Shown here one piece after another: positions 47,587 to 56,502 of a stretch of 64,000 bases of DNA. This DNA is from JAVVHH01 sp965199665 (lineage in GTDB: Bacteria; Pseudomonadota; Alphaproteobacteria; Acetobacterales; Acetobacteraceae), in NCBI GenBank assembly GCA_965199665.1, contig OZ241208.1, positions 2,852,001-2,916,000 on the forward strand. The letters run 5' to 3'. Each line of letters opens with the position of its first letter. The first letter of the stretch is position 1. A model generated the notes under the pieces. That model searched no databases. It was not told the DNA's origin and saw only the letters and a list, made by a program, of their open reading frames with translations. Made by a program: the position numbers and the translations under genes.

Positions 47587-48456
47587 TCAGCGCCGGCGCG
47601 TCCCCGCGGGTCCGTCGACCGCGTCCCCAGGCTTGGCCGCGTCCTCGCCTGCCGCGTCCGATTTCGGTTCCAATGTCACGTGAAAGGCCTCCAGCGCCGC
47701 CAGGCTCGGCGCCTCCGCCGGCTGGTCCCGCACCGGCCCGATCGCCGTGCCGTCCACGAAGCTGGCCGACACCGCCACGTCGAACGCCGCCGCCGCCGCG
47801 CCCCGCAGCCGGACGTGGAGCCCCAGGATCGGCAGCGACATGCCGCGGCTACCGCAGAACTGCCCCGCCTCGACCCAGGGCGATAGCCAGCCCCGCCCCA
47901 GCACGGCCTGGTATTCCATGGCGCCGGGCTCGTTCAACCGCTGCGCTTGCAGCGCGAACCCCTCGATCCAGCGCCGGCTGCCGCGCTCGCCGATCCAGTC
48001 GCCGAACCGCCCGCCGACGTCGCCCCGCCCATAAACGTGCGCCATCGCCTCGAGCGGCAGCGCGGGGGCCGCGGCCGGCGGTGCCGCCGCCGCTACCGCC
48101 GGCGCCCCGCTGACCCGCAGCACCTGCAGCTTCGGCGCGTCACCCCTGGGATCGGCATCCTGATACACCGTGACCAGCACCCGCCCCGGCCCGCCCGCGA
48201 TCCGGATCAACGCCGCGTCGCTGCCGCCCGACAGCCACCCCGCATCCCCGAACCCGGCGATCGTGACCACCCCCGCGCCCGTCTCTGCGCCTGCGCCCGG
48301 CGCCGCGGCGAGCCGGATGGCCGGCAGCCCGGTGCTCGCATCCGCCACCGGCGAGCCCGGCCCGGCGAACGCGCAATACGTGCCGGGCTCCAAAACCATG
48401 AGTTGTCCCGAGACCCGCAACTCGGTCAGGGGGCGGGCGCTGCTCTGCTCTGACAT
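47587..48456 (-). CDS. Hypothetical protein with ChW-like motif
   Basis: A 289-residue protein of unknown role. The N-terminal ~125 residues are beta-rich (SGQLMVLEPGTYCAFAGPGS, GGPGRVLVTVYQDADPRGDA). The C-terminal half holds a stretch, YQAVLGRGWLSPWVEAGQF followed by CGSRGMSLPILGLHVRLRG, that matches the clostridial hydrophobic W (ChW) pattern Y.AH...GW..WV..G..aGt.g.s..ieal.i.l. ChW repeats occur in extracellular or wall-binding proteins of Gram-positives and sporadically elsewhere. No signal peptide is visible. The start overlaps the end of the upstream glycosyltransferase by 31 bases. Probably acts with the surrounding glycosyltransferases. Confidence 0.75.
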   Translation of the reverse strand: MSEQSSARPLTELRVSGQLMVLEPGTYCAFAGPGSPVADASTGLPAIRLAAAPGAGAETGAGVVTIAGFGDAGWLSGGSDAALIRIAGGPGRVLVTVYQDADPRGDAPKLQVLRVSGAPAVAAAAPPAAAPALPLEAMAHVYGRGDVGGRFGDWIGERGSRRWIEGFALQAQRLNEPGAMEYQAVLGRGWLSPWVEAGQFCGSRGMSLPILGLHVRLRGAAAAAFDVAVSASFVDGTAIGPVRDQPAEAPSLAALEAFHVTLEPKSDAAGEDAAKPGDAVDGPAGTRRR

Positions 48457-49253
48457 GAGGTCCGGTCCGGCTGGCGTGCGCGCGATGGTTGCAGCCCCGC
48501 CCGCGCCGACGCAAGCCGCAGCAGCGCGTCGTTCACCCGCGGCGCCGGCAGCCCGAGCGGCAACAGCCAGCCCCTCTCGCCCTCGCCCGCCGCCCGGATC
48601 CGCTCCGCCGGCGCCCCCAGGTCGAATGCCACCGCCGGCAGCCCGGCCTCCCAGGCCCGGCTCAGCGCGAAGCACCATGTCTCCGGCCAGATCGAGGGCA
48701 GGAAGGCGAGCTGCCCGCCTTGCGCTCGGATCAGCCCGACCGCCTCCGCCGGGTCGTATCGGCCCGTCACGAACACCGGCCCTGCCGCCATCAGCCGCTC
48801 GTCATCCTCCGTCCGCCCGCAAACGACGAAGTCGAGCGGCAACCCTCGCGCCCGCGCATCCGCCGCGCAGGCCAGCAGCACGTCGTAGCCCTTCTCCACC
48901 CCGATCGCTCCCACCACGACGATCCGCACCGGCCCCCCCGACGCCGACGCCTCGACCGGCGGCAGCGCCCCGTCATCCTCCCACGGGACCACCTCGGGCC
49001 GCACCGCCGGGAAATGCCGCTGCAAGCGCCGCCCGGTATCGGCCGTCGGCACCACCACCCGCCGGCTCCGCGCCAGATCCGCCGCCGACCGCTCGACCAG
49101 CGCCGTCGGCCCGATCGGCTCCAGCAGGTTGGTCCCGAGCACCGCCACGCAGGCCTCGCACCCCGCCAACGACGGCTCCCCGCAATACCGCCGCTCCCGC
49201 CCGATCAGCGCCACCCGCGGACAAAAGGGCGACGCATCGTGCACCCACGTCTC
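48426..49253 (-). pseudogene. GT4-type C-terminal half of a frameshifted glycosyltransferase
   Basis: Encodes about 275 residues, from ETWVHDASPFCPRVALIGRE through a GT-B C-terminal domain: RIVVVGAIGVEKGYDVLLAC, then PSIWPETWCFALSRAWEAGL with the E-x7-E motif, and AVAFDLGAPAERIRAAGEG. Its N-terminal half is in another frame, inside the end of the gene that starts at 51217. The frames meet at about 49253-49256, where one base appears to be missing. The fragment has no start codon or ribosome binding site of its own. Either the gene is broken or the assembly has a base error. Confidence 0.8.
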
Positions 49254-51217
49254 ACCGGCACCCCCAGCAGCGCCGCTAGCCCCAGCACCGCGTGATCGTG
49301 CCCCCGCAGGTGATGCACCTCCATCTGGGTCGCTCCCTCCGCCCGCAGCAGCCCGGCCAGCAACGGCAGCTCCGCCGGCACGGCGAAGCGCAGGTCCGCT
49401 GCGCCCTCGATCGCGCAGCCCCCCGGCGCCGGCACCAGCACGACCGGCCTCACCCCGTCGCGCCGCCACGCCGCCGCGCGCGCGCGCACCAGCTCAGCCA
49501 CGCCGCCCCCCTCGCCATGGCTCACCAGCACGACCGCCCGCCCCGGTGGCGCCGCCGCCCACTGCGCGCTCGCCATCCGCCGCCGCGCCGGGAACAACGG
49601 ATCGTCCCGCTCGAACGCAGCGACCCATCCGGCGTATTCGGGATGAAGCCGCTCCAAGATCGCCTGGTTGCGCCGCCGTAGCGCCGCCCTGGCAGCCCCG
49701 AACGTGGCCGAGAACGAGGCCCCGCCCCGATGCGCCACGAACACGTCCAGCGCCGCCACGTGCCGCCAGCCGAACCGCCGCGCCCGCGCGCAGAACTCGC
49801 TCTCCTCACCATACCCCTGCGCGAACAGGTCCTCCCGCAACGGCCCGACCTGATGGAGGCAATCGCGCCGCAAATACAGGCAGAACCCGACCCCCACCGG
49901 CAGCTCCGCGCGCTCCCCCGGATGCAGCCGTCGCGCCAGCGCATCCAGCACCGCCGCCGACCTCACGGCCGGCCCCGGCCCGCGATAGGAGACGATCGAG
50001 CCATCGCCCGTCAGCGGCGTGACGCTGCCGATGTCGTCCGCGCGATGGGCGGCGGCCCGCAGCCGCTCCAGCCAGCCCGGCGGCACGACCGTGTCGCTGT
50101 TGAGCAGCACCGCATCCCGCCCCGCCGCCGCTGCGAGCCCGGCATTCGCCGCCGCCGGAAAGCCGCGCGGGGTCGGGTGCACGTGCAGCCGCATTGCCGG
50201 CGACCCAGCTGCCATCTCGCGCAGCGTCTGCCGCAGCGTCGGGTCGGGCGACCCGTCATCCACCACGTGCAGCAGGCTGTCGGGCGGCAAGCTGGCCAGC
50301 ACCGACCGAAGGCAGGCCAACGTCTCCGCCGCCGCGCCATGCACCGGCACCACCACATCGACCGCCGCCGCCGCCGGGCCGACCCGAAATGCGCCCCGCT
50401 CGGAGAAGCGCGCCGACGCCGCCCCGGGCCAGACCGGGCTGCCCAGCAACGAACACCCCGCCGCATCCGTCACCGTCACCGGGCTGCCGAGCCCGGCCAC
50501 CACCGCGGCCGGCACGACGAAACGCTGCGGCCGGGCAAGGGGCGGCATCGCCTCCACGCCCTCCGCCGGACCGTCCATCGCGATCGCATGGCGGCCGCCC
50601 GGTCCCGTCGCCACCAGCGCCGGCACCGTGTCCGGATCGGCCGGCCGCCACGCCCACCCTGTCAGCGCGCCCCCCTCCAGCGCGACGATGCCCTCCGTGC
50701 CGCGCAGCCGCCGTAATGGCAGCGGACTGCCTACGAACGGTCCCTGCGGCCCCTCGACGACCAGACTGTCCTCGGCCGTCGCGTCGACCGGGAACGGCAC
50801 CGTGGGACCCCATCGCACCCGCCCGTCGGCGCCGAGGCCGCACCAGGCCGGGGTGATCCGGTCGGCCAACGCCGCCAGCGTCGGCCCGACCAGGCTGCCC
50901 TGCAACGCCACTGCCAGCGCCGCCCGTGCCGCCGCGTCGTCACCCCGCTCGAGCTGCGCCGCCGCCAGCGCCGCCGCCGCCGCCGGCACCGTCCCGGCCA
51001 GCGGCGCCAGCAGCGCCACCGCCCCGTCCGCATCGCCATCCGCCAGCCGCACCGAGCCCAGCGTCATCGCGACCAGCTTGTCGTCCGGCACCAGCCGGCG
51101 CGCCCGCTCCAGCCAATGCCGCGCCCCGGCGCCATCGCCTGCCGCCAGCCCGTCCTGCGCCCGCTGCCACGCCAGCAGCGCCGGATCGACCGCCTCCTGG
51201 CCGCCGGGCTGGTCCAT
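49205..51217 (-). CDS. Large glycosyltransferase (TPR + GT2 + start of GT4), truncated by frameshift
   Basis: 670 residues as read, of which the last ~16 are out of frame. Residues 1-~130 are TPR-like (WLERARRLVPDDKLVAMTLG). Residues ~290-530 are a GT2 (GT-A) domain: VDVVVPVHGAAAETLACLRS, the donor-binding VVDDGSPDP, NSDTVVPPGWLERL, and EESEFCARARRFGWRHVAAL. From ~570 a GT4 domain begins (AVVLVSHGEGGGVAELVRA, VHHLRGHDHAVLGLAALLGVP) and continues in the next frame. The intact protein would be about 930 residues with two transferase domains, able to add two sugars in sequence. It starts 9 bases after the SulP gene. Confidence 0.85.
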   Translation of the reverse strand: MDQPGGQEAVDPALLAWQRAQDGLAAGDGAGARHWLERARRLVPDDKLVAMTLGSVRLADGDADGAVALLAPLAGTVPAAAAALAAAQLERGDDAAARAALAVALQGSLVGPTLAALADRITPAWCGLGADGRVRWGPTVPFPVDATAEDSLVVEGPQGPFVGSPLPLRRLRGTEGIVALEGGALTGWAWRPADPDTVPALVATGPGGRHAIAMDGPAEGVEAMPPLARPQRFVVPAAVVAGLGSPVTVTDAAGCSLLGSPVWPGAASARFSERGAFRVGPAAAAVDVVVPVHGAAAETLACLRSVLASLPPDSLLHVVDDGSPDPTLRQTLREMAAGSPAMRLHVHPTPRGFPAAANAGLAAAAGRDAVLLNSDTVVPPGWLERLRAAAHRADDIGSVTPLTGDGSIVSYRGPGPAVRSAAVLDALARRLHPGERAELPVGVGFCLYLRRDCLHQVGPLREDLFAQGYGEESEFCARARRFGWRHVAALDVFVAHRGGASFSATFGAARAALRRRNQAILERLHPEYAGWVAAFERDDPLFPARRRMASAQWAAAPPGRAVVLVSHGEGGGVAELVRARAAAWRRDGVRPVVLVPAPGGCAIEGAADLRFAVPAELPLLAGLLRAEGATQMEVHHLRGHDHAVLGLAALLGVPVRRGCTMRRPFVRGWR

Positions 51218-51226
51218 CCCCTGCCG

Positions 51227-52705
51227 TCAGTGCGTCGCCGGCAGCGCCGCGCCCGGCTTGTCGTGCCGTGCCAACCGGTCCACCAGCGTCTGGCTCGCCT
51301 CGTTGAGCCCGACGATCTCGGTCGTCACCCCGTGCCCGCGGAATTTGAGCACCACCCGATCCAGGGCGTTGATGCCGGTGATGTCCCAGAAATGCGCCGC
51401 ATGCACGTCCAGAACCACGGTCCGCACCGCCTCACGGAAGTCGAACGCGCCCACGAACGCCTCCGCCGTGGCGAAGAAGATCTGCCCCGTCACTCGGTAA
51501 GTCCGCGTCTCGCCCACCTCGTCCGACACCGACGACACGCCGAAGAACCGCGACACCTTCTGCGCGAAAAACAGCCCGCTCAGCACCACCCCGACCAGCA
51601 CGCCCTTTGACAGATCCCCAGTCGCGACCACCACGATGACCGTCGCGAGCATCACGACGCTGGAACTGCGCGGGTTCGTCGCCAGCGTGCCGATCGACCG
51701 CCACTGGAACGTGTTGATCGACACGGTGATCATCACCGCCACCAGCGCCGCCATCGGGATCTGCTTGACCCACGGCCCCAGCACCACGATCAGGAACAGC
51801 AGGAACACCCCGGCCCACAGGCACGACAGCCGTCCGCGCCCGCCGGACGAGACGTTGATCACCGACTGTCCGATCATCGCGCACCCGGCCATGCCGCCAA
51901 ACAGGCCGGACACGATGTTCGCCGCCCCCTGACCCGCGCACTCCCGGTTCTTGTCCGACCCGGTGTCGGTCATCTCATCCACGATCGCCGCCGTCATCAG
52001 GCTCTCCAGCAAGCCCACCATCGCCACCGTCAGCGCAGTCGGCGTGATGATCCGCAGCGTCTCGAAGGTGAGCGGCACGACGGGGAGCCCGAAGAACGGC
52101 AGCTGGTCCGGCAACTGCCCCATGTCGCCGACCGAATGCAGCCGCAAGCCGGTCGCCATGGTGAACGCCGTCAGCACGACGATCGCGACCAGCGGCGACG
52201 GGATCGCCGTCGTCAGCCGCGGCAACCCGTAGATGATCGCGAGTCCGGCGGCGACGGCCGCGTAAACCGGCCAGCCCCCGCCGGTCAGCTCCGGCACCTG
52301 CGCGGCGAAGATCAGCAGCGCCAGCGCATTGACGAACCCGGTGATCACCGATCGCGACACGAACCGCATCAGGTCGCCCAGCCGGAACAAGCTGGCCACG
52401 ATCTGGAACACTCCCGTCAGCACCGTAGCCGCGAACAGATAGGGCAGCCCGTGCTCTTTCACGAGCGTGACCATGACGAGCGCGGTCGCACCGGTCGCGG
52501 CCGAGATCATCGCCGGCCGTCCGCCCGCCACGGCCGTCACCACCGCGATGCAGAACGACGCGTAGAGTCCCACCTTGGGGTCCACGCCGGCGATGATGGA
52601 GAACGCGATCGCCTCCGGGATGAGCGCAAGCGCGACCACCGTCCCGGCCAGGAGATCACGAACGATATTCGGCGCCCATTCGGCGCGCAGGGTCGACAAG
52701 GTCAT
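51227..52705 (-). CDS. SulP family anion permease with STAS domain
   Basis: A 492-residue SLC26/SulP transporter for sulfate, bicarbonate or a related anion. About 12 membrane segments start at NIVRDLLAGTVVALALIPEA, with the family signature GLYASFCIAVVTAVAGGRPA near residue 50. A conserved loop is GLFGGMAGCAMIGQSVINVS. The C-terminal ~100 residues form a STAS domain (FREAVRTVVLDVHAAHFWDI, TGINALDRVVLKFRGHG). ATG 52705 is preferred over a start 30 codons upstream because the family begins there. It heads the leftward glycosyltransferase run, so it may supply sulfate for a modified glycan, but that is conjecture. Confidence 0.93.
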   Translation of the reverse strand: MTLSTLRAEWAPNIVRDLLAGTVVALALIPEAIAFSIIAGVDPKVGLYASFCIAVVTAVAGGRPAMISAATGATALVMVTLVKEHGLPYLFAATVLTGVFQIVASLFRLGDLMRFVSRSVITGFVNALALLIFAAQVPELTGGGWPVYAAVAAGLAIIYGLPRLTTAIPSPLVAIVVLTAFTMATGLRLHSVGDMGQLPDQLPFFGLPVVPLTFETLRIITPTALTVAMVGLLESLMTAAIVDEMTDTGSDKNRECAGQGAANIVSGLFGGMAGCAMIGQSVINVSSGGRGRLSCLWAGVFLLFLIVVLGPWVKQIPMAALVAVMITVSINTFQWRSIGTLATNPRSSSVVMLATVIVVVATGDLSKGVLVGVVLSGLFFAQKVSRFFGVSSVSDEVGETRTYRVTGQIFFATAEAFVGAFDFREAVRTVVLDVHAAHFWDITGINALDRVVLKFRGHGVTTEIVGLNEASQTLVDRLARHDKPGAALPATH

Positions 52706-53248
52706 GGAACGGCTCTCAACGGTTCCGCACGCCTTCCGTTTGGGGGAAGGCCATACGCGGTTCACGACGGACCGCCAGCGCGCGGCGGTCGACAACGGAA
52801 GACGATCCGCCCGTTACGGCGGAGTCGACCCGGCGCTGAACTGGTCTCGACCCGATGACATACCCCACGTTACGGTTTCCACGCCGGTCGAGCAACCTGC
52901 TCTGACCGTGTCCGGGGCTAATGGCGTTCTCGACCCGGGTCGGGATCGCTGAAGCCAAGCACCAAGAGCGAACGGCATCGCTTTCCGATCGATACCGGCA
53001 GGGCTGATGAGTCGTGGCGCAGTGGTGTCCGCTACGCCCGTTGAACGAGCACTTGGTCATCTGCGATCCGTCCCGCCTCCGCAGCTCGCCGGGCAGTGAG
53101 CGCACGCCGCCGGGCTCCGGAGTTAAGGGTAAGGAGTAAGTCCGCGGCGGGCCGGCCGGAACGTCCGTAGAGCCGAAGGGCCAGCGGATCACGGCTCGGC
53201 CAACGCTCGAGAACGAAAGCCCCGCCGTGCGGAACGAGCGGGTGCCCG
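52706..53248. other. Intergenic region between SulP and Sel1 genes
   Basis: 543 bp. A minus-strand frame (53032-53240) reads LALRLYGRSGRPAADLLLTL with plausible composition, but it begins inside the Sel1 gene and has no start signal; it may be a remnant. Otherwise only short frames. The promoter of the SulP-glycosyltransferase operon should lie here. Confidence 0.45.
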
Positions 53249-55015
53249 TCAGGCGTGCTGCTGGAGGGACGGGGCCGGCGCGGGCGTGCCGGGTGTCGGT
53301 AGCGCGGCGAGGTCGCTGGCGGCTTCGGCCACACCGGCGGTCAGCGCTCGTTGCAGCAGGGTGCGCGCGCGATCGTGATCCACCTCGCCCGCCAGGCCGC
53401 GGGCGTAGTAGCGGCCCAGCATGAGCAACGCGAATGGATGATCGTTCGCGGCGGCCTTGCCGAACCAGGCCTGCGCGGCCGGCCGATCGATCGGCACGTC
53501 GTGCCCGCCGCCGAGCAGGGCACCCATGGCGAATTGCGCGCCCGGATGGTCCTTGGCCGCCGCCGCCTCGAACAGCTTCTGGGCGGCGGCGTGGTCACGC
53601 GGGCCACCGCGGCCGTTGACCATCATCTCGGCCAGCGCGACCTGCGCCTCCACCAGCCCGGCCTCCGCCGCCCGTGCGATCCAGGCGCGGCCCGCTGGCA
53701 GATCCGCCGGCACGCCCTGCCCTTCCGCCAGCAGCCGCCCATACCAAAACTGCGCATTCACCACGCCATCCGCCGCCCGCCGCAGCCACTGTGCCGCCGC
53801 CGGCAGGTCGCGCTCGATCCCGACGCCTTCGGCAAGGCAGACGCCGTAGTTGAACGCGGCCACCAGATCGCCCTCGTCGGCCGCCGCGGCGAACCATTCG
53901 CGCGTGCGGACCCGGTCTTCCGCCTGCCCGCCGCCGCGCAGCACCAGCTCCGCCAAGTTGGACCGGGCCAGCTTGTCGCCGCGCTCACCCGAAATGCGGA
54001 ACCACCGCGCCGCCTCCTGATCGTCGCGCGGCACCCCCGCCCCACTCCGATACAGCGTCGCCAAGGTGCGCGCCGCCGCCGCGTGCCCGCCCTCGGCCGC
54101 CCGGGCATACCAGGTCGCCGCCTCGGCAAAGTTAGGCGGCAAATCGCCGCCCTTGGCGTAGAGGTCGCCGACCAACGCCGCCGCTTCCGCATCGCCCGCC
54201 AGCGCCGCACGTCGAAGCCACGACTCCCCGTTGATCGTGTCGCGCGGCACCCCGCGCCCCTCCATCAGCGCCAGGCCCCACTTCGCCTGTCCCTGGCGCA
54301 CGCCGCGCTCGGCCGCCCGCCGGAAATGATCCGCCGCTGCCGCCAGATCCCGCTCGATGCCGATCCCGTTCTCCAGCGCGACCCCGAACAGGTAGACGCC
54401 GAGCGGCAACTGCGCTGCCGCGGCCCGCGCCAAATGCGCCGTGGCCTCCTTCTGCTGCGCCTCCGCTCCGGCCGACCGCATCAGCGCCAGCCCATGACCC
54501 AACGCTCCCTGCGGGCAGCCGCTCTCGGCCGAGCGGCGATACCAAGCGTCGGACGCGGCCACGTCGCGCAAGCGCTCGGGCCCGGAAAGGTGGAGGTAGC
54601 CCAGCAGCGCCTGCGCTTCCGCGTGGCCCGCATCGGCCGCAAGTGTCCCGAAATGCAGCGCACGATCGAAGTCCGGCTCGCCGCGATCCGCGTCGCTGAA
54701 CAACGGCGAGCCCGGCAACGACGCCGCCCCGCGCCCCGCCCCCGTCAGATAGACCGTGGCCAGTAGCGCCTGCGCCTCGACCTGCCCGGCCTCCGCTGCC
54801 TTGCCCAGCCAAAGCACTGCCGTGCTGCGGCTCGGTGGCACGCCCTTGCCGTCGAGATAGGCGCGGCCGATCCAGAACTGAGCCGCCGGGTCCCCGCGCT
54901 CGGCTGCGCTCGACAAGACGGGGAAGCCGGCCGCGATGTCGCCCCCCTCCGCCTGCGCGATCGCGGCGCGCACCCGCGAAGAGCGTGAAACCACCCCTGC
55001 CAGCCGCTTGAACAC
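53249..55015 (-). CDS. Sel1-repeat (SLR/TPR-like) protein
   Basis: A 588-residue solenoid made of about 14 Sel1 repeats of ~36 residues, e.g. DPAAQFWIGRAYLDGKGVPP, GQAKWGLALMEGRGVPRDTI, NAQFWYGRLLAEGQGVPADL and HPGAQFAMGALLGGGHDVPI. Sel1 proteins act as scaffolds for protein complexes in envelope assembly, exopolysaccharide production and signalling. There is no clear signal peptide or catalytic domain. It lies 78 bp downstream of the type I secretion adaptor on the same strand, so a scaffold or regulatory role in secretion is likely but unproven. Confidence 0.92.
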   Translation of the reverse strand: MFKRLAGVVSRSSRVRAAIAQAEGGDIAAGFPVLSSAAERGDPAAQFWIGRAYLDGKGVPPSRSTAVLWLGKAAEAGQVEAQALLATVYLTGAGRGAASLPGSPLFSDADRGEPDFDRALHFGTLAADAGHAEAQALLGYLHLSGPERLRDVAASDAWYRRSAESGCPQGALGHGLALMRSAGAEAQQKEATAHLARAAAAQLPLGVYLFGVALENGIGIERDLAAAADHFRRAAERGVRQGQAKWGLALMEGRGVPRDTINGESWLRRAALAGDAEAAALVGDLYAKGGDLPPNFAEAATWYARAAEGGHAAAARTLATLYRSGAGVPRDDQEAARWFRISGERGDKLARSNLAELVLRGGGQAEDRVRTREWFAAAADEGDLVAAFNYGVCLAEGVGIERDLPAAAQWLRRAADGVVNAQFWYGRLLAEGQGVPADLPAGRAWIARAAEAGLVEAQVALAEMMVNGRGGPRDHAAAQKLFEAAAAKDHPGAQFAMGALLGGGHDVPIDRPAAQAWFGKAAANDHPFALLMLGRYYARGLAGEVDHDRARTLLQRALTAGVAEAASDLAALPTPGTPAPAPSLQQHA

Positions 55016-55092
55016 GCCCGTGACCTAGCCGCGTCGATGCCCGGCCGGGCACCGCCGGCCGCAACACGCCAGACTGCGGCCCGTCATTGGCG

Positions 55093-56499
55093 TCACGGCT
55101 CGCGCATCCCGTCGGCGAAGGCCGGCAACACGCGGGAGAACAGGTAGCCGACCAGCGTGCGCTGCCCGACCTTCACGTCGGCGACCAGCGGCATGCCCGG
55201 ACTCAATTTGAACCAGCTCGGGATGTCGTGCAGGTGCGTCGCGTCCAGCGTCACGCGGGCCCGGTAATAGCTCGACCCGAGCGGCCGCGGCTGCACCGGT
55301 TGCGAGCCGCGCTTCGGCTGCTGATCCTCTGGCGCGGTCGAGAAGCTGTCGGCGCTGACGACGCGAACCACGCCCTCGACCGTGCCGTATGTCGTGTAGG
55401 GCAGCGTATCGAGTTTGAGGTTGGTCGGGTCGCCGGGATGGATGTAGCCCGCATCGGCGCCGGCCACATTGATCTCCGCTTCCAGCGCGGCGCCGGTCGG
55501 CACCAGCGTGATGAGCTGCTCGCCCGATTGCATCACCGACCCGGGCGACACTTTGGCGACCGTCAGGACGGTGGCGTCCTCCGTGGCCCGCAGCTCCACG
55601 AGCTGCCGGCGTAGTTCCGCCTTCTTGAGGTTCTCCGTCGCGTCGCTGAGCTTGCGGCTCGACTCAGTCAGTTCCTGGCCGACCTGCCCGCGCCAATTCT
55701 GGTTGTAAGCGTCTCGCTCGGCCTGCAGCGCCTGCAGGTCGCGCTGCGCCTGCTCGGCCTGCGCCGCCGCGTTGTCGAGACCGCGCTTGACCTCGAGCCG
55801 GCTGTCCGTCGCCTGCAGCCGGTTGAGTACGCTGCCCACCTTGAGCTTCTCGAGATCGACACGCTTCTGCTCGACCTCGCTGGCGACTTTGAGCCGCGCC
55901 GCATAGCCATACACGTCGGATAACGCGCGCTGGATCTGGTTGCGTAGTCCGTTGATCTTCTGCGCGTAGTTCTCGTTTTTGAACGACCGTTCCGCCGTAT
56001 GCTGCAGGAACAACGCTCCCTGCAGCGCTTCGACCGGATTGGTCCCGGTCGGACGATACTCAACATTACCCGCTTCGGCGGATAGCCGGTCCACCTCCGC
56101 CTGCAAGCTGGCGACCTGCGCCCGCAACGCACCCACATCGGCGGTGGCGAAGGTCGGGTCCAGACGGGCCAGGATCTGCCCCTTGCTCACGCGGTCGCCC
56201 TCGCGCACGTCGATGGAGCGGACGATGGCAGTCTCGAGCGGTTGAACCACGCTGGTGGAGTCGACGGCGACGATCCGGCCCTGCGCGCTTACCACCTTGT
56301 CGATCGGGATCAAGGCGGCGGCGGCGAAGCACGCGCCGACCAGCGACGCCACCAGCCATGTGATGGGCCGGGCCGCATACAGCACCGGCTCAACCGTCAG
56401 CGCGGCCGTCGGCGAGTGGAAATCCAGCAGCATCGGCAGCCGGTGATCGTCGGAGCCGGCAGGAACCGGCACGTTGTTGTTGCTGACGGTGAGGCTCAT
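55093..56499 (-). CDS. Type I secretion periplasmic adaptor (HlyD family)
   Basis: A 468-residue membrane fusion protein. One N-terminal membrane helix (VASLVGACFAAAALIPIDKV) follows a ~50-residue cytosolic tail. A biotinyl-lipoyl half starts GRIVAVDSTSVVQPLETAIV, then RSIDVREGDRVSKGQILARL, a long alpha hairpin (residues ~115-300, rich in Gln/Glu/Arg), and the returning lipoyl/barrel half (EDATVLTVAKVSPGSVMQSG). The length and cytosolic tail are typical of HlyD rather than RND adaptors. It is 3 bases downstream of its ABC partner. Confidence 0.95.
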   Translation of the reverse strand: MSLTVSNNNVPVPAGSDDHRLPMLLDFHSPTAALTVEPVLYAARPITWLVASLVGACFAAAALIPIDKVVSAQGRIVAVDSTSVVQPLETAIVRSIDVREGDRVSKGQILARLDPTFATADVGALRAQVASLQAEVDRLSAEAGNVEYRPTGTNPVEALQGALFLQHTAERSFKNENYAQKINGLRNQIQRALSDVYGYAARLKVASEVEQKRVDLEKLKVGSVLNRLQATDSRLEVKRGLDNAAAQAEQAQRDLQALQAERDAYNQNWRGQVGQELTESSRKLSDATENLKKAELRRQLVELRATEDATVLTVAKVSPGSVMQSGEQLITLVPTGAALEAEINVAGADAGYIHPGDPTNLKLDTLPYTTYGTVEGVVRVVSADSFSTAPEDQQPKRGSQPVQPRPLGSSYYRARVTLDATHLHDIPSWFKLSPGMPLVADVKVGQRTLVGYLFSRVLPAFADGMREP

Positions 56500-56502
56500 C
56501 GA

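Noticed and set aside
49205..49290. Programmed ribosomal frameshift in the glycosyltransferase
   Set aside because: No slippery heptamer or downstream pseudoknot is apparent. A mutation or base-call error is simpler.
52716..53192. A 158-codon minus-strand frame upstream of the SulP gene
   Set aside because: It has no domain-like pattern, contains many Ser/Arg runs, and lies where the SulP promoter is expected.
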